Assembly: GCF_000226115.1 (NCBI RefSeq)
Contig: NC_016458.1
Location: forward strand, 1,054,001 to 1,118,000
Length of the DNA stretch: 64,000 bases
Direction: 5' to 3'
Origin: Thermothielavioides terrestris NRRL 8126
Taxonomy: Eukaryota; Ascomycota; Sordariomycetes; Sordariales; Chaetomiaceae
Of the stretch, positions 46,804 to 58,974 are shown in pieces (position 1 is the first letter of the stretch; each line of letters begins with the position of its first letter). The notes beneath the pieces are model-generated. The model made no database searches. It saw nothing but the letters and a program-made list of their open reading frames with translations, and was not told the DNA's origin. The position numbers and the translations under genes are program-made.

Positions 46804-49498
46804 GGTTGGACAATGCCGCGTGTCGCTCAAAAATGAAGGATTTGCGTCTCGTTACCCGTCGGGCAATGATTTCGCTGCTAATGCCTGGATCAATCGGTAT
46901 CGCGAAGAGTCGGTGGGGGTTTTCTGTTGAACTGTTCATCCTTGGTAGTTGTCCGGATTACGGAGGTACTGCGTATGGATCAGGTACCAGGTATGGAGTT
47001 CGAAAGCGGGGCTGTTGTAGGGCCGGTACTTTCACTGATTGGTGGGTGAGTTGCACCCAAGTCCATGATGCAACAGTTGCGGGTGACAAACAGAAAGACC
47101 ATAAACAAACAATTCACCCTACATGCTGGCGAGGTAAAGCGAGAAACCCACAGAGGACAAGGCGCCAAAGCTTCGACTTGCACATTGTGGGCCTGTTACT
47201 TGGAAGATCCATCGTCCGGCCCGGGGGGCACAGGGTCCAGGGCTGCGCTGCCCCTGAGCTGAATGCTAACCTGACGGAACATCTTCGACTCCACTCCCAG
47301 CATCCAAGCGGAGGAGGTATTCCGTAACTACCGAGCGTCAGCAATGAGCCAACTTGCAACTTGTTGTTCAACGTCTTGTTACCTAACACGGCCGCGAATC
47401 CGGGGTCCAGTCAGGAGAAATGTATGTAGCTACTTACCTAGGTAAGGTATATGATGCCGTTTTCAGTGTAGTCCTATCACATACGGCCATAGGCGGTAGA
47501 AAACTCGGGATCCCGTCCGCTCTCCCCTAGATAAGCTACCGACCGCCAGATCAGTAGTTGGGTCGGTGACGACCAGCGAATCCCTGGTGCTGTATGTCTT
47601 TTTTCCTGTTGTTTTTTGTAACCTGCTCCCCAGTTCTCCGCTGCCTCCTGCCCGGGCCGTGTCCACCACCTACGTGAGCAACCATCATCACAAAGGGGAT
47701 TGTGCCTACCCATCCTACCCATCCTACCCATCCTACCCATCCAACTTCTCAAGCAAGCAAGAAAGGATCTGCCTAGTAGGCTCCGTGAACTTATCAGGAG
47801 CAATTGCTCAAGGCAACAATAAAAATCCTGCCGCTGGGCTACTATCCTTGGCAGACAAGCAGACCAACGTCATCCTGGGGTTCTCGGTACTCGAGTGTCT
47901 AAAGATCCCATCCACTCTGCTTCTTCGACCATGAGGAAGAACAAGCCTTATGCTAAGGAGCACAGCTCGGCGGCGTATTTCCGCTCATGGCAGTGGCAGA
48001 AGCTCCTGAGGAGGCGGGAGTAGTAGCCTAACCACGGCCATTGTTTTCTCTTGCACCCGGGAGTTCCGTATGAACACCAACACAGAAGAGCCATCGAGCC
48101 TGCAGTTACCTCTCTGGGCCTCAAGGTATGAATTGAAACTGCTTGCCAAACAGTCGACCCCAAAAGGACAGGTTGACAGAATCATGATAAAATGTCCGCT
48201 GCGACAGCGCCGGGAAGGTTGCTGGGAAAATAGACGACAATACATATTCGCAGGTACTGTGTCTTCCATTAATGTCATAGACCTACCTACCTAATGCAAG
48301 CAGCTGCTTGTCATCACACCACTGGCAAGTACAAGTCGGTCGCCCAAGAATGATAGAGTGAACCAGAGAACTGCAAGTAAAAGGAAGACCCGACAAGATC
48401 CATTCGATTTACACAGCAAGCCGTCAGTCCCGCCCCTACTTCTACAGTTGAGGCACTGTTGTATCCAATGCCATCCTCACAATCCAACCCCGGCCCCGTC
48501 TCTCCTTCCCTTTCTTTCTTTCCCATTGCCTCCCTATGACCACCTACCAGGCTACCACTGCCTGCTAACCCAGCACCCCGTGTTACAATACACCTGTGCG
48601 GTGCGCTACCTCTCGTCCCCATTCTACCGCTGTCGACATGGCGAGAAGGGAGGAACCAGCCCAGTCTCAACCCTCCTTCGAAGCAAGAAATGGGCAATCA
48701 TTTACACGCCGAGACAGGTGGCGGGGGGTGGGGGGAGGCGCTTGGGAGTACACAGGTGAAAACACGCACGAAGAAGGCAAGGAAGGGCGAGAACGACTAC
48801 TCCAAAGATGGCTGCTGTCTGCCTGACCGTCACTAAAACTCCTGTTTTTGCATAGCAACGGAAGGTATGGTACGCATTCAATATTACCACAACAACCACC
48901 ACGATAGACCCAAAGAGAAAACGGGAAGGGGGGGGGGGCTTGACGGTAGCAGGCGGAAGAGCAAACAAAACGAGAGAAAGGCGGGAAACAAAAGCAAAAG
49001 AAACCAAAAAAAGAAGAGAAAAAGGAGGAAACAAAAGGAAATTGCCGATGTACTCAAGACAGGCTCAGTCTCGCTTTCCTTGCCATCCCCGAGTCCAGCC
49101 ACAATCACTAAGAATTAGAGTGTACGCGCTACCGTCGCCGCCCTGCCCCCGTCCCCCGTCCCCCCTCTCCAGCCTGAACGACAGATAAGCCAAGAGCTCC
49201 TCCCAACCAGCCAATCTCCCCCCGTCTAATAACCCTATGATGATGATGCATCTGTCATGTCGTTTCGTGTTCTTGACCAAGACCAGTTTCTTCGGCTGAA
49301 TATGCTAGCCCTCCTCTAGACCAAGTGCATTCCGCCACGCAAACGGCGGGATAGATGGATGGAAAGGGGATGTCGGGGTGTTGAGGGGAGCATGGGAGAG
49401 AGGAAGTTCCCATTTCACGGCCGGAAGGTGGACTGAGAAACATCGCCTCTTCAAATGCTCCGGGACAGTTCCGCACCCGACGCTGGCCACGGAATCTC
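46804..49498. other. 2.7-kb intergenic
   Basis: Between the HSK3 start and the ApbA-like stop (both minus strand). It contains an AGGTA-rich patch near 47430-47450, a 9-bp tandem repeat (47705-47740), and a purine-rich tract with an 11-G run (48905-49045) that would be pyrimidine-rich in a 3' UTR of the ApbA-like mRNA. No coding exon is recognised. Confidence 0.5.
47705..47740. repeat. 9-bp tandem repeat (CCTACCCAT x4)
   Basis: Four exact copies of CCTACCCAT, followed by a partial one. Non-coding minisatellite-like tract. Confidence 0.9.
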
Positions 49499-52012
49499 TC
49501 ACCGGACGCCGACTGGGGGACGAGGTCCGAGACTGCTCTGGCTGCTATGGGCCGACCGCTCCGAGTCGAGGTTGGTCGACTCACCACTGCCCGCGCTGGC
49601 GCTCGCACTGCCGGTCAGACTCCGTGCACTGTTCGTCTTGGGTGGATGTAGGGCGCTCACCCCAGCGTGCTGCTCGACCTGCTGTGGCGCAACAACATTG
49701 CCGTGACCCGGGGGGTAGCGGGGCATAGGCTGCCTCACGCCCTCTGGAGGTGATGGCCGCCCGTTCATCTGCTGCGCAGGGTACCCGTTCGGTGGCGAGG
49801 GCCGTCCGCTCGGGCCGCCGCGGATCGACGGGCTATACGGGTTTCCCGGCGACTGGCTCGACCGGCGCGGCGCGTTGCCGTTCATCCCCGTTGGCGGCGG
49901 GCCTTGATTGTACTGGAGCTCGTCGAGGCGGGCAGCCGTCAGGGAATTCGCCCTCGACCCAGCGTGCATGGCTCCCCGATCAACGGCGCCGTACCGGTTC
50001 GATGTGAAGCCCAGCAAAGGGTCGTCCATAATGTCCTCGTGCAACCCGGGAATCGTATTCATGATCTGGCTCGATCGGTTCCTACCAAAACTCGGCCGGA
50101 ATTTGCTGCGAGGCGGGCCGCTGTCGTGTTCGGGATTCTTGCGAAACTGTGCGGCACTGCTCGGCGCTTTGCGGTTCTTCCTCGAGGTGACGCTCATCAT
50201 GTCGAAATTATCGGGGTCGATCATCGGCCCCACGGGCGCTGAAGTAGGATCGAAGTAATCGTCGTCTTCGTCGTCGTCATCGTACATCCCGCCACCCCAC
50301 ATCGGCGGGGGTGGGCCCCTTCTAGGACCCGGACCCGCGGCCCGCCTCATTCTCATCTCCTGCTCCCTCAGGGCAAGCTCTCGTTGCCGCAACTGCAGCT
50401 CCCTCTCCCTAAGAGCGAGCTCATGGGGGTCAGATTGCGGGTAGCTGGGCTCGCCACCCTCCGGGATATCATCGTAGAGCACCAGGTGACTGAATTCCTC
50501 CAGGTCCGTACCGTCCATGGAGCTTCTCCTTGACGGCGTGCGCCCGTTTGATGGCATGCGTGGATAGCCGTTCGGCGGCCCCCCGTTCATGGAAGGTTGC
50601 GGACGGCGCATTCCTGGACCCAGTGGCCCCATAGACGAGGAACCCCTTGGCCGTGGCCGCATGGGAGGCATGCCGTTCCCGTTGGGCAACCCGTTAGGTC
50701 CCGGCCGGGGAGGGCCCTGGGCGGACATCCGGGGAACCGGGGAAGGAGTGGCAGATGGCGAGCCCGGCTGAGCGGGTGCTGCCACTGCGGGGTCCACCTT
50801 TGGCCGGCTACGGTTAACCAGGTTAAGGTTATGAAGCACGGCATAGAGTGTCTCAATCCGCGGGACGCTGGTCCCGGTATCCTGGGATAACCTGACGGGC
50901 GAGCCTAGGTAAGTCTCGACCTCCATGGGTCGCCTCGCCGAATAATCCTGCCACATGATGTTTTCCGTGTTCGACCGTGCAAATTGGTCAATCGTAGTCT
51001 GCTTGAAGTCGGGGGGAAACTTGCAGCCGTGAGCTTGAGCCAAGGCAAGCAGCTCGTCCATGATGTCGGACACAAGTTTGGATACCCCGACTTTCTCGAG
51101 CAGTGCGGCGTAGTTCGGCGTTTCGAAGATGACAGTTAAAGGATGGAAGGCAATGGGGCTAGAACCGGTCAGACCTGGCATGTAACCACTCGGCTGCGGA
51201 GCGAAGGGAAAAATCCGAACATACCCGATCACCCGCTCGAATTGCTGCTGGCGGATGTTGGAAGACACCTTGCAGTCGACTTGGCCAGTATTCAACGTCA
51301 TAGCCAGAGCCTGCGCCATGTCCTCCTGTATTGACGGCGGGATGTTGGGGTTCTTGTTGGCGGGTCCAATCCACAACTCGGTCGAGCCCTTATGCTCGAA
51401 CTCGCTCCCACCAAGCTGGGTGAGATCGGCGCCGCAAACAAGGGACAGGACCACATTGGTCGGAAAGCGCTCCTCAATGGCGGACTCCAGCCCGAGCGCG
51501 TGAGTCGTGTTCACCAGAATGCATGTGTGCTGAGGCGTAACGACGGAATCGATCACCGAGGCCAGGTCGTACACGTCGGGAAGAGCTTTTACACAGAGAA
51601 TGACGTAGTCGAAAGGGGCTTCTCGGCGGGTGGCCGCCTCTTCTGGTGTCCGCACGACTGCAGCAATCCAGCGTTCAGCAAACGAAGCGCAGCCGTGGAG
51701 GAAAGAAAGCAGGGCCAAGGTAGGGGAGGAGGGAACGTACCATGCCTGGGCTTGAACCGCTCGTTGCCAAATACGGCCGACCTGGGGCGCAACGCAACCG
51801 TTAGCACAGAAGCCGGGCAAAGAGGTTGGGTCAGGGCAAGCGCGCGGCGGCGCATACTTGAACGATATCCCGTATTGCGACACATGGTCGAAACCCGTCT
51901 TCCAGACGAGAGTGATGTCGCAGGCGTTGGTCGCTTGAAGTCTCCACGATAAGAAGGCGGAGACGGAATTGCCGCCCACTGTGACCACATTCATCAGCTC
52001 ACAGTCCGACAT
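49499..52012 (-). CDS. ApbA/PanE (ketopantoate reductase-like) protein with long disordered tail
   Basis: Three exons (51858-52012, 51741-51781, 49499-51657; introns 76 and 83 nt), 784 aa. The unspliced frame is also open, so automated prediction may retain ~50 wrong residues. Splicing restores FKSAVFGNERFKPRHVVRTP. The N-terminus has a Rossmann-type nucleotide-binding start (MNVVTVGGNSVSAFLSWRLQ), then FDYVILCVKALPDV and a helical ApbA C-domain (DELLALAQAHGCKFP). After about residue 360 comes a Pro/Gly/Ser-rich region, a short charged heptad-like helix (ALRERELQLRQRELALREQE), an Asp/Glu run (DDDDEDDDYFD) and more low complexity. 2-dehydropantoate reductase activity is not assured; the tail suggests a regulatory or scaffolding role. 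Confidence 0.82.
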   Translation of the reverse strand: MSDCELMNVVTVGGNSVSAFLSWRLQATNACDITLVWKTGFDHVSQYGISFKYAPPRACPDPTSLPGFCANGCVAPQVGRIWQRAVQAQAWYVPSSPTLALLSFLHGCASFAERWIAAVVRTPEEAATRREAPFDYVILCVKALPDVYDLASVIDSVVTPQHTCILVNTTHALGLESAIEERFPTNVVLSLVCGADLTQLGGSEFEHKGSTELWIGPANKNPNIPPSIQEDMAQALAMTLNTGQVDCKVSSNIRQQQFERVIGYVRIFPFAPQPSGYMPGLTGSSPIAFHPLTVIFETPNYAALLEKVGVSKLVSDIMDELLALAQAHGCKFPPDFKQTTIDQFARSNTENIMWQDYSARRPMEVETYLGSPVRLSQDTGTSVPRIETLYAVLHNLNLVNRSRPKVDPAVAAPAQPGSPSATPSPVPRMSAQGPPRPGPNGLPNGNGMPPMRPRPRGSSSMGPLGPGMRRPQPSMNGGPPNGYPRMPSNGRTPSRRSSMDGTDLEEFSHLVLYDDIPEGGEPSYPQSDPHELALRERELQLRQRELALREQEMRMRRAAGPGPRRGPPPPMWGGGMYDDDDEDDDYFDPTSAPVGPMIDPDNFDMMSVTSRKNRKAPSSAAQFRKNPEHDSGPPRSKFRPSFGRNRSSQIMNTIPGLHEDIMDDPLLGFTSNRYGAVDRGAMHAGSRANSLTAARLDELQYNQGPPPTGMNGNAPRRSSQSPGNPYSPSIRGGPSGRPSPPNGYPAQQMNGRPSPPEGVRQPMPRYPPGHGNVVAPQQVEQHAGVSALHPPKTNSARSLTGSASASAGSGESTNLDSERSAHSSQSSLGPRPPVGVR

Positions 52013-55000
52013 GTCGAATTGTGCAGGCGAGAGCGCATGTATAGCTCTTCGCCAGGCGCCTCAACAGAGCAAAGAGAAACGAGCGTGGTGGTGACCAGCG
52101 CGTCTGGAAAAGAGTTGGGATGGATAGGCTTTGGAGCGTTCGAGATTCGATGCCCACTCTTTTTGGGCTCCCACATCGCCGGAATCAAGGTCGCACTTGG
52201 TAGGCCGGCGGGCGACAAGGGGACCACAAAAAGGACACAGCAAAGCGGGAGAGATGGGACAGGAACAGTTGGCACGGCTTACCTGATAGGACCCTGAGTC
52301 GGGGTGCCATGGGTGCCATGGCTGAGGCCCGATCCGGGATAGTGGGTCGATCGTTTCGAAGCTGTAAGACTCCTGCGGTGTTCTCTGGTGGGAAGCGCTC
52401 GACCGAATGGGCGCTAGTCCTGCGTCCCGCCCGTGCGACCAAGTGCGCGATGGCGACTCAGCTCTTTTTTGCTTTTCCTTTTTGCCCCCGTTCTCTTCTT
52501 CTCTCCCCTGCTTGCCGTGGTGATCCCTTTCCACCCCACGGCCCGCGGATCGCGATCTCTCGGACAAGGGTTGTTCTCCGAGACTTGGACGATTGGCGAC
52601 GTAGCGCAGTTGTACCGGTCGGCTTGGCGGTTGCGCCCGGGACTAGTCCACGGGGCTTGCAGATTGGAGGTTTGAGAGACCGATTGACAGCTATCACACA
52701 CGCCAATCCATTCAGGAGCTTGTTCTGGGTCAGCGAGCGGTCGGTCGGGGTAGTCCGTTATCCAGGTGGCGCCGAGAAAGCTGATTAGTTCCAGGCACCG
52801 GTGATCCGTCCAGTTTGCTGCGAGGACAGGGAGGGACCAGCGTTAGCTAGCGCAAGGGCGGCGACGGCCCACGGCGTCGCAATGCACGAAAACGAACACC
52901 CAGCGCAGCTCGTTAGACGGGACTGCAGTGTGGACGCCACAGCTCTGGGGTTCCTGGACTTTGATCAGTTGGTTTCACCTTGGGTGGCTGGCGGATGGGG
53001 CGCTGGCCGCTGACGACGAAGGGCTGCTGCAAAAGAATGACTTTGTGCTTCGTACGCCTCTGCCGCGTGCTGCAGTATCACGGTTGCACAGCTGGTGCCG
53101 TTCTGGAAGCGGTCGAAGCTGGCGACGATGGTGCCGCTGCGCGTCGCAGAGGGAGGTTGACCATGGGGTAGCGAACGACGAAACGAGCGGGCTCAGATCA
53201 CCTGGTGTAGTGAAGGTCCTCCGGTCACTGCCAAGAGGCGTTGCCGTTGGGGCCGGCCCGTGAGCGGCTTGGATTGAGCCCAGTGTCCAATCGCCTCGAC
53301 AATCCGTGAATCGCAACAGTCCGCCCCGTTGCGTCGAGAAAATAAAGAGAGGATAATACACAGCGGAATTAGGAAAGCAAGCACGAGTTCGCGGTGGAAA
53401 AATAGAAGAGCCTCCCCGGTGCGAGTGGAGGTTGGGAAGCCGGGGGTGTGGACGTGTATTTTGCTTGCAGGCCTTCCAGGTTGTTCGGTGGGTTCTTGCA
53501 ATGAATGGGTGACTCCCAGGTCGCTGCCAAGCTTCGTGTGGTGGCCGTCACTGCTGAACGTCGGGCTTTCTTGTGGCAGGTAGGAACAGGCAGAAGGCTC
53601 AGGTGGAAAGCGGGCAGCTCGGGTGGTCGTGTAAGCTGGTTCGGATACGACGTAACGGAAGGCAGGCACGTTGCGAGTGGACACCCGACACCCAAGGGAA
53701 ACCCAGAAAAGGAAGCAGAGCAGACAAGCTTGCTGTTTGTTGGCATGCTTGCCTGGAATCGTTTTTGTTCTCGGCCCCGAATGTTCGAGATCCAGATCCA
53801 GGTGCACGAAGGCACAAGTGTACTGTGTACACAGTAATTTGGTGGTTACAGGCCCCACACGACCCATTCACCGCCCTGGCTTCTTTCCGATCCCTGTAAC
53901 TACACTAGGTACCTACACGATTCGATGGGGATAATGGAATTCTCAGATGGGATGCCTCCCGTATCGCAAGCCCAAGGGAAAGGCCCGCTTGTGGACTCTG
54001 GATCGCTCATCTGCGGTCCGATCCAACGGGACAAGTTTTGGGCCATCCGGTTCTGAGCAATTTCCATGGTGGATCAGGGAGGGAGCGGAAAGGGATGGGA
54101 GAGGCCAGGGCCCCTTGCCCGTGACGCGCTCCGTGTGGCTTGGACGTTGAAACCCGCAGCCTACCCCAATCCGGTGACGTGGGTTGTGGGACAAAAGCAG
54201 GAAATCCAGGTAGGTCGCTCTTCGTCCCGGGCGAAGGTGTCTGCCACATCACGTACGCTTTTCAAGACTACGCGTCGCCTCCGGACGAGCTAATGATCTG
54301 ACGCCCATCGACGCAAGCTTACTCCTGCATATACACGTATACTACGTAGGACCCCTCCGAACACACAGTACCAGCAGAATCAGATCCTCGCCCAGCGCTG
54401 GTGGCACCTCTACCAAGTATGTAGGTACATCCCTTGCTCTTGAACATCATACCGTGCTACTTAACGTCTCTGGTTCGCATTTCGACAAAAAAGGCCTTGG
54501 AACAGCGTTGTATTGCATACGAGGGCGAGAGGTCGGCGCGGAAGACGTTGACGAAGTACCACCACCACAGCGAAGTATTGATTCTGTGCATGAAATACCT
54601 GGTAGGTACTGTACCTGAGGTATTTGCCTGACCTCAGGTACTTCCTGTGATAGGTGACGACCTCTGGGTGGAGACATGAGAGCCCTGCTTTTCTTTGCGT
54701 TTCGACTCGTTGCGCTCATTTCCAGGGGCCGAGCCCCATGATCACATGTATGTAAATAAGGAGCCTGGGGCCCATCAGGGGGAGTTTTCTTATAACCGTC
54801 AACAACACATCGCGAACAAGTTCCTCTTCTTCCTCATGATAGCCCAATCAAGCACTTCTTTCCTTGCCCTTGTGGGGTTGTTGAGCCCATCCATGAGTTG
54901 ATTCTCCATCTGCGTAGGCGTAGGGGCTTAGAGCTGTTGAGCACACACCGCAGAGTTGCTGCACACCAGGATCGCCACGAGGACCGTCTGAGCCATGCGT

Positions 55001-56461
55001 CTACCTGTTGAGGAGTCACTCCCCGCACCTGCTGAATCACTATGACTACGTCTGTCCAGAGGGACACGGCGTACCTTTCGGGCATACCTCACGTCCTCGC
55101 TCCTGTGTGGTGGGGGTGGGTTGGTTTGGAGGTTCTGCACCACTTCAGCAGGTAGTGTAAGGTAGTTTGATGCTCAGCAGCGCGAAATCAAAGACTCGAG
55201 TCCCAAAACTCAGGTAGTGTATTTCATCATCGATTGAGCACCATTTCAGCTTGACTGTCAAGCGTTTTTGCCTCTTGACGGATGAGGAACGGCTGTCAGG
55301 TCAGGCAACCATTGATGACCCTATAACGCTAGAACTAAGGCAATGTTCAGTGTGAACATTCCGTGTGTATGTATTCCGTACATATAATATGATTGATAGT
55401 GTACAGCTCTTCAATTCGTCCAGCTCTCAGGAACAGGAGTTTGAACCCTTGTCCAACGGGACCACGCGGGTGCGCAATACGGATGAACACCAGGCATGGC
55501 AGCAGACAGGGGGTCGGTCTTGGAAACCTGAGCTTTTCCAAGAAAATTGGGGATTAAATCGCGACGGTGTGCTTGGTTTTCCCTCCGGCTTTTCTCAGTA
55601 ACAATGTATGTACAGTAGCACGGATTACTCCGTATACAGTCCGCCGAAAAACTGGCCCGAGGGTGCGCGACTCTCCTGCTTTTCAGCGCATATGCGGCGT
55701 TCAGGGGCTCTACCGTACTCGTGTATGTAGTGTAATATATAGGTACTTGTCTGGATTACGGAGTAATCTTGACTCTATGGTGTATTCCAGATTCTTGTTG
55801 AAGAATTGGTGATCGCTGTGGCACATATGCAAGGATCCGCCCGCCGCCGCAGGACAACTGCCTGCGATAAGGCCGTCGTGACGAACTACAGAGTATGCCA
55901 TGCACAGATCGCACAACCTTTTGCATCCGATGTGACTGTCTTCTTCCCATGGCCCATACACTACACTACACTACGTAAGTGATCCCTCACTGAGCGAGCG
56001 CCCAAGTTGGTGGCCGTTTTCTTCCCGCATCCCGCTGATCGCATCGGGGAGCTGTGTAGTGTGCGGAATACATACGGATCGTACCTGCCCGGCCCGCGAG
56101 CTTTTCGGTCGGCTAATATCTCAGAGCAACGCAGGCAGAAGAAGGCCTGATCAATACTGCGCTGTTTCAAGGTAACAACGCCACTCCCATCTATCTGTCC
56201 AAGCCCTTCTCCGGCGGAGAGGACACCGGACCTCTGTCAGAGTGGTGTCTCTTCTCTAGCTAGAAGAATCTCCGTCAGCTTGGACCGCCCGTAAGCCAGC
56301 GGCCAGCCTTGAAGCTCGCTGTTGACGTCCGAAAAAGCGAACGTGCCGAGTATGCCGTTCAATACAGGAGTCAGTCTTATGTCAGGAAGCCGCGGTATGG
56401 CCAGCAGTACCGTTCCCAACAAAAACGGGCTGTTCTCCCAAGCAAGTAGCGTCCGTGACCT
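52013..56461. other. 4.4-kb gene-poor region
   Basis: Upstream of the ApbA-like gene and downstream of the MFS gene. Frames seen (for example 52309-52788, 53193-53867) lack recognisable domains. It contains palindromic ACGGAGTA/ATTCCGTAC motifs (55370-55379, 55621-55637, 55753-55768), AGGTAC repeats and a hairpin at 54612-54640. Confidence 0.5.
54612..54640. repeat. 10-bp inverted repeat (hairpin)
   Basis: TACCTGAGGT at 54612-54621 and its exact complement ACCTCAGGTA at 54631-54640 are separated by 9 nt. Intergenic; function unknown. Confidence 0.8.
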
Positions 56462-57886
56462 TCAAAACGCCGCCCATATCCGCCACCCAGTGACAGTAAG
56501 CTTCGTGGCGACAAAAGTGGCCGCGGCCGCAACGTAGAACATCCCCGTGACGACAATCAACGCCCAGTACGACCCCAGATCCTCCCTCAGCACCCCCTCA
56601 GCGGCGGGGATCGCGAACAAGGAAACCAGAGACGCAACCGTGTAGCAAGCGCCATAGTATCGCCCGTATTCCTGCGTCTTGCACAGCCGGCCAACCGATA
56701 CGGGCACGAGGCTGACACTGCTCCCGCTGGCGCAGCCAAAGATAACGGCGAAGATGGTAATACCAGCCTTGGTGCCTCCCGCGGGCAACCAGATGCCGAA
56801 GCACGCGAGCGCCGCGATCGCCGAGAGCATGGCGCTCACGTTGAACGGGCCGATCTTGTCTGCCGACCAGCCCCCGACAACACGGCCAACTAGCGAACTC
56901 GCGTTCAGGATAGCGACGGTGTTGAACGAGTCGGCCTCGCTGAAGCCCTTGCTCAGCGCGTAGCTCGACATGTAGGACAGCGGGAGGAAGGAGGCAAACT
57001 GCGCCAGGACGACGGCGAGGACGGTCGCTGCGAAGCCCTTGGTGCGGAAGACGCGGCCATGGGGATGCGGGTTGGCGTCCCTCGCGGCGGGCAGCCGCGC
57101 GCGGATGAGGAAGTTGGCGGCGACGGTGATGGCGAAGCAGATGAGCGCGAGAGCTCGCATGGCCCACGCCCAGCCGACGCGGACGAACAGCGCCTGCAGG
57201 ATGAAGGGGAACACGACGGCGCTGGCGGAGCACGCTGTGGTAGCAACGCCGGTCGCGAAGCCCCGGCGGTCCTTGAAGAAATGGCCGACCGCGGCGATGG
57301 CGGGGGTGAAGAGAAAAGCGCTCCCCAGGCTGCTGAGGATGCCGAGAGCGACGAAGAGCTGCCAATCCTCAGTGCCGATGCTGACGAACAGCAGGCTCGC
57401 GACCGAGCACACGGTGCCGGCCAAGATGAGCCACCGAGGACCGTACTTGTCGAAGAGCGGCCCGACGTAGATGCCTAGCAGGAGACTGAGGGAGGCGTAG
57501 CCGAAGATAGCGCCCGCAACGGGCCCGGGTCTCAATTGGATCTGCTGGGCGGGTGATAGATAGGCCTGGAAGGTTGCCAGGATATGCATGAAGCCGAGCG
57601 ACGTGAACAGGGCGAGCCAACACCCCAAGACGACTAGCCAAGCCCGGATGCCGCCCTCGGGGTAGTGGTCCTCGAGGTTCCCGGCCTGGACGGGTCCGTC
57701 GGACGCGGAGGCCGCTTTCGATGTGCCCAATAAGGGAGCAGCGCCGCCGACAGTCGCCATAGTCTTCGTCGATTTCGCGTCGGCCTCATCGGTGCGGGCA
57801 GAGACGGGCGCAGCAGCGCGACTCGTCAACTCGTAGATTCCATCTTGCAACTCTGTCTCGGAAGACAGCACGCTGTTCTTGGGCAT
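56462..57886 (-). CDS. MFS transporter, monocarboxylate-porter (MCT/Mch) type
   Basis: Intronless, 474 aa. A cytosolic N-terminus of ~75 residues leads to YPEGGIRAWLVVLGCWLALF, the usual entry to helix 1 of fungal Mch-type porters. About 12 hydrophobic segments follow. Family marks: FMHILATFQAYL, the loop 2-3 motif GPLFDKYGPRWLILAG, GHFFKDRRGFATGVATTACS, SSLVGRVVGGWSADKIG, and YGRYYGACYTVASLVSLFAI. It probably moves a monocarboxylate or similar small organic compound across the plasma membrane. No neighbouring metabolic gene indicates the substrate. Met at residue 43 (MATVGG) is an alternative start. Confidence 0.9.
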   Translation of the reverse strand: MPKNSVLSSETELQDGIYELTSRAAAPVSARTDEADAKSTKTMATVGGAAPLLGTSKAASASDGPVQAGNLEDHYPEGGIRAWLVVLGCWLALFTSLGFMHILATFQAYLSPAQQIQLRPGPVAGAIFGYASLSLLLGIYVGPLFDKYGPRWLILAGTVCSVASLLFVSIGTEDWQLFVALGILSSLGSAFLFTPAIAAVGHFFKDRRGFATGVATTACSASAVVFPFILQALFVRVGWAWAMRALALICFAITVAANFLIRARLPAARDANPHPHGRVFRTKGFAATVLAVVLAQFASFLPLSYMSSYALSKGFSEADSFNTVAILNASSLVGRVVGGWSADKIGPFNVSAMLSAIAALACFGIWLPAGGTKAGITIFAVIFGCASGSSVSLVPVSVGRLCKTQEYGRYYGACYTVASLVSLFAIPAAEGVLREDLGSYWALIVVTGMFYVAAAATFVATKLTVTGWRIWAAF

Positions 57887-58974
57887 CGTCGGCCCGGATT
57901 ACGCCTTGCGCGGCGGGACACGAGAGGGACCGATCGCTCTGGGATTGCTGGCTGTCGTGATCTTTTTCGCGCGAGCGGCGCATTGGCGACCTACGGCACG
58001 GAGGAGATGTTGGTTGAATTCCAGCCGAGAGGCGTAATAAAAGGAGCGACGAGAAACTAAAGCGGCGAGGGTGGCGCGGCGGCCACCTCAGCGTTTGAGG
58101 TCCTGTACAGAGTAGAATTATGTAAGGAGAGCCGTCATGCGCGCAATCGCACGCTGACCTATTTCCTCCAAGGCTGTGTTTTCCAGCGAGGCGAAGCCGC
58201 CCTCAAGTCCGGCGGGCTGGGGTCGCACTGCTTCAGCAGGGGGGAGCCTTTTACCGAATCGAGAAATCTAGACCCATGGCGAACCTCGTGAACCTTGGCA
58301 ACGGTTTCTCCGCACCTTGGCTTCAAGAAAAGATATCAGCACCGTTCGAGACAATTGAATATGAGCTTTGGGCTACGGAGGTAATCGGTACTTAGTAGGC
58401 GCACCTCACGGTCCACCACTGGGCACCTCACGGCAGCTCGCAATGGCATCATTTTGTGGCTGAGCCGAATGGCATCCTGGGTTTAGTGTATGTTCCACTG
58501 CTGCTAGCAACTCTTCGCATTCCGGCATGTCCGACCTTCGCCCAAAAAGGGGTCGGCAAGCCAGGCAGTCCAAGTAGTTACTGTTCACTATTACACCATA
58601 GATCACCCCATACGCTCGGCACACTGGCCCAGCCTGGCCGGTCTTATCCTCCGCCTCCATGTTTCGGGATGCCCCTACCGCGGTCCTACGGAAAAGGTTA
58701 ACTGCGATCATGTATAAGTTGTGCCCACAGACACCCAAACTGGACACAGTATCGTAGCTCCCACCGCCGCAACGACCTCTCGCCGTTTGACTACTCGCCT
58801 TGTGCCGCGTCGTGCCAGCCTCACTGCCTGCTGGCGTCCGCATGCAAACGATATACGCCATGCACTGGAAGGCCAACAGAAGGCATGAATGAGAGCCGCA
58901 ACACCGTGGCACGGTCGTAACACAACCTGGCCTCTCGTCCATAGATTTGGCGAACTGAGAGTCGGGAACCTCGC
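57887..58974. other. 1.1-kb intergenic
   Basis: Upstream of the MFS gene and downstream of the WBP11-like gene, both on the minus strand. No coding exon recognised. Confidence 0.5.

Noticed and set aside
53193..53867. 224-codon minus-strand frame in the 52-56 kb gap
   Set aside because: Looks like random open sequence; no motif and no splice context.
57039..57478. Plus-strand frames opposite the MFS gene
   Set aside because: Antisense shadows of a GC-rich membrane-protein gene.
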